From: Bacteroidales bacterium
Lineage (GTDB): Bacteria; Bacteroidota; Bacteroidia; Bacteroidales; WCHB1-69
Reading direction: 5' to 3'
NCBI GenBank assembly: GCA_017618435.1
Contig: JAFZUH010000083.1
Span: forward strand, 1-9,854
Length of the DNA stretch: 9,854 nucleotides
Under the pieces are notes generated by a model. The model was given only the letters and a program-made list of their open reading frames with translations. It did not search any database and was not told the DNA's origin. The position numbers and the translations under genes are program-made. Positions 1 through 8,800 of the stretch are shown here, piece after piece. Positions within the stretch are counted from its first letter, which is position 1, and each line of letters begins with the position of its first letter.

Positions 1-1
1 A

Positions 2-1894
2 TACAATTGTGGAGTAGCTTATATAGACAATGGAAAAAATAATTTTTTTGTTTATCTGCATAAAAAAAAGGATAAGGACGCTTTGCGTTATTGGACCATA
101 AATAAGACTTTTTCGGAGAGAATGGGTGATTCATGGTATTATCCCAAACCATCGGAAAAGGCTGAGATGGCACGCTGGGTCAAGGAACTTGAAACGATGA
201 ATGAAAAATCGACTTCTCAACTAAAGGAGCGATACACTTATATGTATATGCGAATATTGTTCTATCTAAAACAATATGATGTTTGCCAGAAAGTTTTGGA
301 AAATTATACAGCAGAGTGGACAGATAAGGAAATTGAAAAGAAGTGTCATTTGTATTATGCTGGTGCATTGTTTTATACTGGCAAAAAGATAAGAGCTGCC
401 GATGTTTATGCCGACTACGAGGATTGGGAGAGCCTTCGTTTTTTCAATTTCAAAAAAAATGTTGACTTTATGTACAAACTTTATTCAGCAAATCCAAATT
501 CAAAGGCTTTTATGTTTTTTGTACAAAATTACTTGAACAAATATCAAGACGAGAAGGAAACAATAGATTGCAAGGACTTTGTTGCACTATGCAAGAAGGT
601 ACTTGCTGAAAAGAAAACTGACAATCCTGCACTTTGGCAGTCGGCACTTGCTCACATTTCGTTTCTTAATGGCGATATAGCTAAGGCAATCGAACAAATC
701 GAAAAAGCTCCTGATATGCAGGGTCTTGAAATGGCAAAGGACAATGCTCGTATGTTACGACTTTTGTACAATGCAACAGAAACCGATGCAATCGATTATG
801 CCGACAGGTTGAATCGTGATTTACCTTGGTTATTGAAAAGAGTTTATAACATAGACGATTTTTTTGCAAACAATGGTCGCGGAAACGAACATAGTCTTGA
901 TATGTTAGGGCGAGTTATTTTAAGGAATGCTTTTCCGCATTATGTTGGTGCAGAAAAGCCTTGTATGGCAGCAGCCCTACTCAATGCTTTTGATGAAGTG
1001 TGTTGCGATTTCAAGGAAGCACGTGCACACACACGTAAATATACTAATATAATAGGCAGTTGGGATTATTCTACTATGTTTTTCCGCTATCTTGACACTA
1101 CTTCGATAGAAAATGTAAAGGCTTTTCTTGCTTTTGTAAAGTCGGGAGGAAAAAATAATTTAGAAAAATCGCTAATACGCATTGGATATGTCAGTGAATC
1201 GATGATGAATGAATTAATTGCAACCAAATATATACGCGTTTATGAATATGATTCGGCAATCGTATATTTGGGAAAGGTGATGCCATCATTCTATAAAAAG
1301 CAGAACATAACTGATTATTTAAAGCGTAATCCGTTTATGGAAAAATGGATTTTTGCTGATAATGAAAGAGGAAGCATCTACAAGCAATACCATCCGGCAA
1401 AGTTGTATTCAGCCGTTCCAACAAAACTACAATTCTGCAGGATAATGCGAGATTTGGAACAAAAGCAAAAAACAGCTAACAATGAGGAACGTGCAATAAT
1501 GAAATATGCTTATGCTGTCGGGCTTGTTTCGGCGACAAACAGGTGTTGGGCGTTAACGCAATATGCACATCTCAGTTTTGAATGGGATGGATTTTACCAT
1601 GCAATAAACAATTTGGAAGATTTGCAATACCATGATAATGGATGGGACTATCGCACATCTAATTCATATATGTTGCAGTATCGCTATCAAAACATTTATT
1701 CACATATCGACGAAGCGGAAAGTTTAACGCAAAATAGTGAATTACTTGCTAGGTGTCAATACCTGCGTGCTGAAATTGAAATGGACAACACCTATGCTTA
1801 TCTATATTATCGCAGTCTTAATAATAAGTTTATCAACACAAAATTTGTTGATAATGAAAGACACCATTGCGATAGGTTATCGGATTATAGATAG
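2..1894 (+). CDS. Large TPR-like helical protein of unknown function, 5'-partial
   Basis: The reading frame is open from the first complete codon of the window (position 2) to the TAG at 1892-1894, giving 630 residues. No stop separates the edge from a TTG at 83, and the residues encoded before it (NCGVAYIDNGKNNFFVYLH) read like ordinary protein, so the true start is very likely upstream of the window and 83 should not be taken as the start. The protein is rich in Tyr, Lys, Asn and Ala and looks all-helical. Several stretches resemble tetratricopeptide helix pairs, at about residues 78-102, 115-139 (small residues at Ala-Gly-Ala, then Ala-Ala) and 210-235 (Trp-x-Ser-Ala-Leu-Ala, then Ala-Ile-Glu-Gln). 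It ends in a polar tail, CDRLSDYR. Any N-terminal signal or lipoprotein sequence lies outside the window. I recognise no catalytic motif. Large proteins of this look are common in Bacteroidales as hypothetical, possibly envelope-associated proteins; that is an impression, not a match. It is convergent with the NRPS unit and shows no evident functional link to it. Confidence 0.8.
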   Translation, partial: YNCGVAYIDNGKNNFFVYLHKKKDKDALRYWTINKTFSERMGDSWYYPKPSEKAEMARWVKELETMNEKSTSQLKERYTYMYMRILFYLKQYDVCQKVLENYTAEWTDKEIEKKCHLYYAGALFYTGKKIRAADVYADYEDWESLRFFNFKKNVDFMYKLYSANPNSKAFMFFVQNYLNKYQDEKETIDCKDFVALCKKVLAEKKTDNPALWQSALAHISFLNGDIAKAIEQIEKAPDMQGLEMAKDNARMLRLLYNATETDAIDYADRLNRDLPWLLKRVYNIDDFFANNGRGNEHSLDMLGRVILRNAFPHYVGAEKPCMAAALLNAFDEVCCDFKEARAHTRKYTNIIGSWDYSTMFFRYLDTTSIENVKAFLAFVKSGGKNNLEKSLIRIGYVSESMMNELIATKYIRVYEYDSAIVYLGKVMPSFYKKQNITDYLKRNPFMEKWIFADNERGSIYKQYHPAKLYSAVPTKLQFCRIMRDLEQKQKTANNEERAIMKYAYAVGLVSATNRCWALTQYAHLSFEWDGFYHAINNLEDLQYHDNGWDYRTSNSYMLQYRYQNIYSHIDEAESLTQNSELLARCQYLRAEIEMDNTYAYLYYRSLNNKFINTKFVDNERHHCDRLSDYR

Positions 1895-1927
1895 GGCAAT
1901 CTGACCAAAAGTTTCATATAAATGACC

Positions 1928-1959
1928 TTTCAAGGAAAAAGGATTTATGGGTATCTTTG
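1928..1959 (+). promoter_or_regulatory. Candidate Bacteroidetes-type promoter upstream of the rtcB relic
   Basis: TATCTTTG at 1952-1959 is a perfect match to TAnnTTTG, the -7 element of the Bacteroidetes primary sigma factor. A TTTC at 1928-1931 lies 20 bp upstream, close to the usual spacing and differing by one base from the -33 TTTG. It sits between the stop at 1894 and the ATG at 2073, oriented towards rtcB. A transcript would start near 1965. The box is short, so a chance match is possible. Confidence 0.4.
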
Positions 1960-2047
1960 CCGACTAATCCTAAAATATTTCATTGTAAATTAGATGGTTT
2001 TAATATAACTGCAATGAATGAGAAATCATATTTGGAGATTAAAAATA

Positions 2048-2055
2048 TATCTTTG
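2048..2055 (+). promoter_or_regulatory. Second TAnnTTTG box just before the rtcB relic
   Basis: TATCTTTG at 2048-2055 repeats the box at 1952-1959 exactly, including the following C, 96 bp downstream. It lies 17 bp before the ATG at 2073, which would give a leader of only about 10 nucleotides. No TTTG is found at the expected 19-21 bp upstream; the nearest, at 2031-2034, is only 13 bp away. It is therefore a weaker candidate than the first box. Confidence 0.3.
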
Positions 2056-2072
2056 CAACAACGCAATAGAAA

Positions 2073-2261
2073 ATGAAAGAACGACAAAAAATATAAAAAA
2101 CAAAGAAAACTATACCTAATCACAATGTAAAAATATATACCGACAATATAGAAGAAGTTGCTTTTGAGCAGATACAACGCCTGCTTTACATAGATGTGTT
2201 TTCCGCCTGCAAAATCTGTATCATACCTGATGTTCATGCGGGAGCATCTTGCGTAATTTAA
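2073..2261 (+). pseudogene. rtcB: rtcB relic: N-terminal fragment of an RtcB-type RNA ligase
   Basis: From the ATG at 2073 the frame reads seven codons, meets TAA at 2094-2096, and then continues in the same frame to TAA at 2259-2261. The downstream part contains NVKIYTDNIEE (2124-2156), then the helix FEQIQRLL, then KICIIPDVHAGASCVI (2211-2258). This follows the N-terminal pattern of RtcB proteins, in which a short helix leads into KIRIMPDVHxGxGxxIG. RtcB uses GTP and Mn2+ to join RNA 2',3'-cyclic phosphate or 3'-phosphate ends to 5'-OH ends in tRNA splicing or RNA repair. Intact family members have roughly 370-480 residues; only about 60 codons remain, and the metal-binding core is absent. 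The stop at codon 8, the Ser in place of a conserved Gly in the motif, and the abrupt end mark a decayed gene. The end falls inside an inverted repeat abutting the phosphopantetheinyl transferase gene. Confidence in the family is good from the motif; the exact start is less certain. Confidence 0.72.
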
Positions 2262-2280
2262 AATAGTTTTACTAAATTAC
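2253..2280. terminator. Inverted repeat at the convergent gene junction, possible weak bidirectional terminator
   Basis: GTAATTTA (2253-2260) and TAAATTAC (2273-2280) are perfect 8-bp inverted repeats around a 12-base loop, AAATAGTTTTAC, which can itself pair partly (AAA with TTT). The repeat overlaps the last codons and stop of the rtcB relic and touches the last base of the phosphopantetheinyl transferase stop codon. The stem is mostly A-T and no clear T-run follows on either strand, so termination would be weak. It may instead mark a recombination junction, or be chance in AT-rich DNA. Confidence 0.3.
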
Positions 2281-2855
2281 TACATAGAGGCTATACTATA
2301 AACGTATGAACGGTTGGGGGCAATATGGGTACAGATTTGGCAATTGCGGATTGAATATTGCGAATGAAAAAGTTCTGGCAGGTTGTTGGTTAAACCTTCG
2401 CCTGTCAACTTTAGTAATGCTTCTTTTTTTGTCCAGAGTTCAGCAAAAGCGATTGTGGGGTGTTCTGCCGTTACTATGTAGGCTATTTCATCGTTGTTGA
2501 AGCAATGGCGACAAATGTCCATATCCAACTCCTTAGGAACGCACTCCACATCACAACCTACGGGGTTGTTACTTACCACACAGAGTGCCGCCTGCTGACA
2601 ATGGCTGAGATTGAAATGTATGTCGGAATATCCTTTCAGCAAAGGTTTTCCATACAAGCCAAAAGTAAATTCAGGCGGTTCTATGATATTGTATTCCTTT
2701 TTCAATGCTTCGCAGAGCAACAGATATACAGCCAATGAGAGCCGCCTATCATTTTCTTGAATGTATCGCAATGTATACTGACGTCGTTGTTTGCTGACAA
2801 CTTTTAACGCCTCCTCCACGTTAAGTACTTCAATATTATCGTTGAGGTATATCAA
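2280..2855 (-). CDS. Sfp-type 4'-phosphopantetheinyl transferase
   Basis: This 191-residue protein should transfer the 4'-phosphopantetheine arm of coenzyme A to a serine of carrier-protein domains, converting apo-NRPS to the active holo form in the cytoplasm. The family motifs are in order: FGLYGKPLL (residues 65-73), FNLSH (81-85, with the CoA-contacting His), GCDVE (100-104, with the Mg2+-binding acidic residues Asp102 and Glu104), and W141-T-K-K-E145-A followed by K149 and G152-x-G154-L. The length is at the short end for Sfp types (commonly 200-230). The start is inferred to be TTG at 2855-2853: an in-frame TAA lies two codons upstream and no ATG occurs near the N-terminus. No strong Shine-Dalgarno is visible, which is usual for Bacteroidetes. 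The gene begins 23 bp after the NRPS stop on the same strand, so it is very probably co-transcribed, and the T-domain serines at NRPS residues 856 and 1881 are its likely targets. The sequence alone cannot exclude that it also serves a fatty-acid carrier protein. Confidence 0.93.
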   Translation of the reverse strand: MIYLNDNIEVLNVEEALKVVSKQRRQYTLRYIQENDRRLSLAVYLLLCEALKKEYNIIEPPEFTFGLYGKPLLKGYSDIHFNLSHCQQAALCVVSNNPVGCDVECVPKELDMDICRHCFNNDEIAYIVTAEHPTIAFAELWTKKEALLKLTGEGLTNNLPELFHSQYSIRNCQICTHIAPNRSYVYSIASM

Positions 2856-2878
2856 TGGTTATAGGTTGTTGTTTAATA

Positions 2879-5800
2879 TTAACTTTCAAAGAACCCAAAA
2901 GCAGCGATTTGTCTCAACATCTGTATGATATAATTGCTAGAGGTGTCGCTCCAATGGAATCCAAGACGATGCAGAATCGAGCAGGTGTAGCGGTTGTTGC
3001 GTTCAATAAGAACAGCCTTTTGTCCATGGGACATGTCCTGATAGGCCAGCATCGCTGACAGCAATTTAGCCTTTTCTGAATCTTGACTGGCAAGGATAAT
3101 CGCCTGTTGGAATTCATCAGTCTCAACAAAACGCATGCTACCACCAATTTTTTTCATAAGCATCAGCACATCACCCAATAGCTCCGTATGGTTGTTAAAA
3201 GGTTGGAAAACGGTGCATTCCTTTGGTGTAGTGGCAAGCAACACAACTGCTTTTGCCGTTTCGTCAATAGGGGACATTTCTGTAACTTCATCGTAACTTT
3301 CATAGGGACAGCAACCTAGTGTATGAAATACTTTGAGGCGTCCCATGTAACTGTTGCTGTTAAAGTTGGCTTGAAATTCTCCGTCTGCACTGCGAGGGGC
3401 AAGATTGCCGACACGCATCACTTTGGCATTGAGTTCGTGATGGGCTACTGCATCTAGTACCAACCGTTCAGCAAGAAATTTGGAATGTATATAGCGATTG
3501 TCCAAAAACTGTCCAAACCAGAGTTTGTGTTCATCAAGTTGTGGCACCTCCATACCGTCACCTCGGTCAATCCAGATTTCACCCACCGATGTTGTGGATA
3601 TATGCGCCAAACGGGCTCCCGTCTTCAAACAGAACTCTACGCAACGTTGTGCTCCCCCTATATTCACGTCTTCTATGTCCGTTCCTTTGGAGAAGTGTTT
3701 TACATTTGCAGCACAATTGAAGACCGTATTAAATGAGTTTTGAAAATTGAGGGTTGAAAAATCTTCCGTTACATCACCGTTGACTACGAATAAGCGGTTG
3801 CCAAAAAGTTCTTTAAACGATTTTTCAAAATAATAGAACAATAAATTTTTCAGACGGTGTTCAGCAGAAGATTGGTCTTTGCCTCGCACGAGACAAGTAA
3901 TGGTAGTCGCGTCAGAGTCTATGAGTTCCCGCAACACATGAATGCCCAAATAGCCTGTGGCTCCCGTCAGGAGAACGTGGCCCAGTTGCTGACACTCGCC
4001 TTTGAGGAACGTCTCGATATTGTTGTGCTGCAAGATGGCATCGATGCCCGAATAATTAAACTCTTCTACTTCTGTGTCGATATTATCGACAGGGGTTGTA
4101 CTTCCTACAAATTGTGCCAACAGACGCGGTGTGGGATGATCGAACACATCGCCATAGGCCACATGGTAGCCGATTTTGTCGAACTCAATAACAACTTTGG
4201 TAACCATCAGCGAGGTGCCGCCAAGTTCGAAGAAATTGTCAGTGGCTCCCACTGTGTCCAATGAAAGAATGTCAGCAAAGATGTCGCAGAATATTCTCTC
4301 TGCATCATTGGCGGGAGTTACATATTCGCGGTTTTCGACTTGAATTTGCGGTGCGGGCAATAGTCTACGATTTACCTTTTGGTTTTGGTTCAATGGGATT
4401 TCTGAAATCTGCATAGTGGCAGCAGGAACCATATATGGCGGTTTGCGTTCGCGAATGAAGATATTCAAGTCATGAACATCAATTGGTTTTTCGCTCACTA
4501 CGTAGGCGGCAATAAACTTACCTCCATTGGGGTAATCAAACGCTTGTACAGTGGCATCCTTTATGTTAGGGTATTCTCTAATAACGGCTTCCACCTCTTT
4601 GAGTTCGATGCGGAAACCGCGAATCTTCACTTGTCCGTCTCTACGACCAACAAACTGCACATTGCCATCTTCCAAATAGCGTACAATATCGCCAGTGCGG
4701 TAGCATCGTTTTCCATTCCATTGTATATAGGTTTCGGAGGTTTTTTCTGGCAGATTAAGGTATCCGCGACTCACTTGTGGACCGCTCACCAGCAATTCAC
4801 CAGCAGCACCTATCGGCAATCGGTTCAGGTCTTTGTCTACAATAAACAATTGTAGATTGTCCAAAGGTTTGCCGATGGGGGCATTTTGTTGGTACTCTGT
4901 CATAGAATAAGTAGTAGTAAAGATGGTACATTCTGTAGGACCATAGCCATTGTGCATTTGGTAGGTCTTTGGAGGATTCAATGGCAACACTTTTTCTCCA
5001 CCAACAGAGAGATGATGCAACGAGTGGTTGTTGCAGTTAATGGCAAACTGACAGCCCACTTGAGTGGTCATAAATGAGTGGGTGATACCCTTTTCGTTGA
5101 AATATTTATTTAAGTCTGGCAAATTCAGACGTATGTCTTCTCCGATGATATACACCGTAGCACCCGTTGTGAGTGCTGGATAGATGTCCATCATGCAGGC
5201 ATCGAAGCCGTATGAAGCGTAAGCGGCTACTTTGTCACCTGCTTTTAGGTCGTAGTAACGATTGTACCAGTGGCAGAATGCCACCAGATTGCGGTGCTCC
5301 AACTGACAGCCTTTGGGCTTGCCGGTAGAACCAGAGGTATAAAGTAATATGAATAGGTCAGACGGATTGATATTGATATTGTTAGGCTGGTTGACAATAG
5401 GCAATTGCTTTATATCTTCTGTTAATAACACATAACCTTGATAGTTGTCTACCATGTGTTGTAGTTTTTCATCGGCTATCAACAACTTCGCATTGGCATC
5501 CTGAATCATGAAGTTCAGACGTTCTGTTGGGTAGCTGGGGTCAAGAGGCTGATAGGCACAACCTGCCTTCAATACACCTATAGAGGCAATAGCCATCCAT
5601 TCACAACGTGGAATAAGTACTGAAACAACATCTTCGGTTTTTAACCCTTTCGACACAATGTAGTTGGCGATACGGTTGCTCATTTCGTCCACTTGTGCGT
5701 ATGTGTATCGCTTATCATGATAGACGACTGCAATATTGTTTGGCGTTTTCTTGACTTGCTGACGGAATAGCGAAACGATGGTCTGTGTATCGTCATAAGA

Positions 5801-8800
5801 CACTTCTGTTTGATTGAAACTGTCAAGTTTGTTTTCTCCATTTTCATCTATTAACGAGATGCTTCGTAATGGTTTGTCAATACTATGAGCAAAGGCACTT
5901 ACAGCATTGCTTACGCTTTGTGCAAGACTTTGCATTAAAGACCCGCTATATAGTCCATTATCGTATTCAACAACCACACAAGGAACACCCTTTACTTCAG
6001 TGATGTAAAAAGCAATCTTGAACTTTGGAACATTAAGTTCCATAGTCGTATCGGCTACCACTTGCTTGCCATTTACGCTGTATTCGCTCAGTACTCCCAT
6101 TTGATAAGCAAATAGAATATCGGCTTTTAGACCGTAGTCTGCAGCGATACGGGCAAAAGGATAGTTTTCGTGTGATAGGGTCTGTTCAAAATTTTCTGCA
6201 CACTCATGAATAAAATCTTGCACGCTTTGGTTGCCTATTTTCGTAGCAAGTGCTAGTGTGTTTACAAACATACCCATGGTGTTGGACACTTTGAGGTTGC
6301 TACGTCCATTGGAGATAGTGGTGATGCACACTTCATCGCTACCAGCGAAACGAGAGAGACTATAGAACACAGCACTCAACAATACAGCGGAAGGATTTAC
6401 GCCTTGCTGCTTGGCCAAGCGGGTCGCATCGTTCCATACGATAGGTGTCCACACCCGACCATTTTCGCCTTGTGGAATTGGATTAACGAGGTCAGCAACC
6501 ACTTCAGTTACCTCTTCAACTTCGTTCAAACGCTTCTTGAAGAATGCGGCTGACTTAACAAAGGCATCGCTATCTTCAGCGGCTTTTTGTTCGAGAACAA
6601 ATTGTGCATAACTGCATATTTCAGGTTCTATTTCCTTGCCGTCCATTAGGTTGCAGATTTCGTGGATAAGGAGATCGTAGGAATAGCCATCACATACTAG
6701 ATGGTGAATGTCGCAATAGAGATATATTGATTTTTCTGTGCAGATTATTTCGAAACGGAAAAGACTGTCCTTGCTCAAGTTAAACGGACGCACAAATCCA
6801 TGACGGAAGGTTAAAGCATCTTCTTCGGTCATGTTGGTTACGCTGACATTACAAGATGTATCTTTATCTTTCATTACTTGTACTACACCGTTCTCACTAT
6901 TTATGAATTGCACATAGAGTGCAGGGTGATTTGCTATCGCTTTCTGTACGGCTTCTTTGAGGGAATCAACATTTATGTTCTGTGGAAAGATAAGACAGAT
7001 AGGTGTATTGTACAATGTGGAGGTAGGATTTTTCATGCAATCGAAATAAACACCCATTTGGGAATAAGATAATGGCACTTCAAAACTTTGATTTTCGGAT
7101 GTTTTATAATTTATTGGCTCTATGTCTTGATGATTTGCAGACTTGATGTTTTGTGCTCCATTTAGCATTGTTGCAAGTATTTCGTTTTCTATGGTTTGAA
7201 TGCTTCCACCTCCTGTAAGTAGTTTGGAGTCAATTTGTACGCCATAGCGTTTGAATACTTGAGTAGCTAGTTTAATAGCTAAAATAGAAGTAAGTCCAGC
7301 CATACGAAGGTCAGTAGTAAGACCGAAAGAGTCTGTATTTACAATAGATGCAACCATTTCCTTCAGTTGTTGTTCCAGTATATTAAGTGGTGCGGTTGTT
7401 TTTTCTTCCGTCTCCATTCCAGCACCAATAATAGGTTCTGGTAATGCTTTTCGATTCACTTTTTGGTTCTGATTCAGTGGTATGGCATCAAGTTGCATAG
7501 TGGCGGCAGGAACCATATAGGGTGGTTTTTGGTCCATAATGAAACTATTAAGTTCACCAATATCAACTTTTTCATCTGACACAACATAGGCAGCGATGTA
7601 TTTTTCTCCAGTAGGATATTCAAAGGCTTGCACGGTGGCATCTTTAATACCATGAAATTGGCGAATAACTGCTTCCACCTCTTTGAGTTCGATACGGAAG
7701 CCGCGAATTTTTACTTGTCCATCTTTACGACCTACAAATTCAATATTGCCATCTTCGCGGTAGCGTACAATGTCGCCAGAGCGGTACACGCGTTTCCCGT
7801 TCCATTCTACAAAAGCCGCTGCCGTTTTTTCTGGGAGATTGAGATAACCTATGCCCACTTGAGGTCCAGCGATAATAAGTTCACCTGCACAGCCCCAAGG
7901 TACCTGCTCTCCAAAGCGGTTCACGATATAGAGTTCCACTTCTTCGTTGGGCTTGCCGATGGGTATATTGGGTTCATTTTTGTCCACGAAATGACTACAT
8001 ACATATACGGTAGTTTCGGTGGGACCATAGCAGTTGTCCAGCGTGTATTTGGGTGGTTCCATACTCATCAGTTTTTCCCCACCTGTCCCCAGCCACTTTA
8101 AATAAGGAATGTCGGGATAGTTAAGCACCAATTGTGTGGCCATTTGAGTGGTCATAAAGCAGTGGGAAACCTTTTCCTTTTGGAGATAACAATTTATACC
8201 CTCAAGGTCGAAACGGATGTCGTCCTGAATTATATGTATTTGAGCACCGGCCCATACGCAACCCCAAAGGTCCATTTGAAAGGCATCAAATCCGTACCCA
8301 GCATAGGTAGCATAGCGTGAATCAGCGGTAAGACCGATTTTTTTTGCGTGATATTTGGCAAACGTAACGAAGTTTTTTTCGCTGAGCATTACTCCCTTTG
8401 GAGTACCTGTGGTGCCACTAGTGTAAAGCATTACTAACACGCCTTCTTGTTGGCAACCTGAGGCATCTTGTTTCATAAATTCCAGCCGTTCCTCGGGATA
8501 ACTTGCATCTAGTGGCAGTTGCGTAAGCCCGGCCTTGACAATGGCCAGTGGTGCCAGCACCATCTTTTCATCACGAGGTACAGAAAAACCCACCACCCTA
8601 TTTCCGCAGCGAACGGTGTAGGAGGGGTCTATGGTATTGGTGAGATTGTCCACCTCGGCAAAGGTAAGTCGTTTGTTCCCAGCCACGCAGAATATATCGT
8701 TAGGTCGTTCTGTTACATGTTGCTTGAAACGTTCCACCAAGGTTTGCGTATTAATGGGCTTCTGTTCCGGATTCAGTGTATTGAGCCATTGTATCTGTTC

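Noticed and set aside
83..85. TTG as the start of the left-hand gene
   Set aside because: The frame is open for all 27 codons back to the window edge and the upstream residues look like real protein, so this is an internal codon.
1980..2237. 85-codon - strand frame with a hydrophobic, membrane-like translation
   Set aside because: It is antisense to the rtcB relic and its upstream region; the + strand has recognisable RtcB motifs, and the hydrophobicity comes from A-rich DNA read on the opposite strand.
2306..2738. Two overlapping + strand frames opposite the phosphopantetheinyl transferase
   Set aside because: The transferase motifs on the - strand explain the DNA; the + frames overlap each other in different frames and show no motif.
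3857..4264. 135-codon + strand frame opposite the T2/reductase boundary
   Set aside because: The - strand frame carries clear carrier and reductase motifs; the + strand translation has none and lacks its own context.
4472..4855. 127-codon + strand frame, similar in sequence to the + strand frame at 7628-8101
   Set aside because: Both are antisense shadows of the same part of the two A domains. Their similarity reflects the module duplication, not a repeated gene family.
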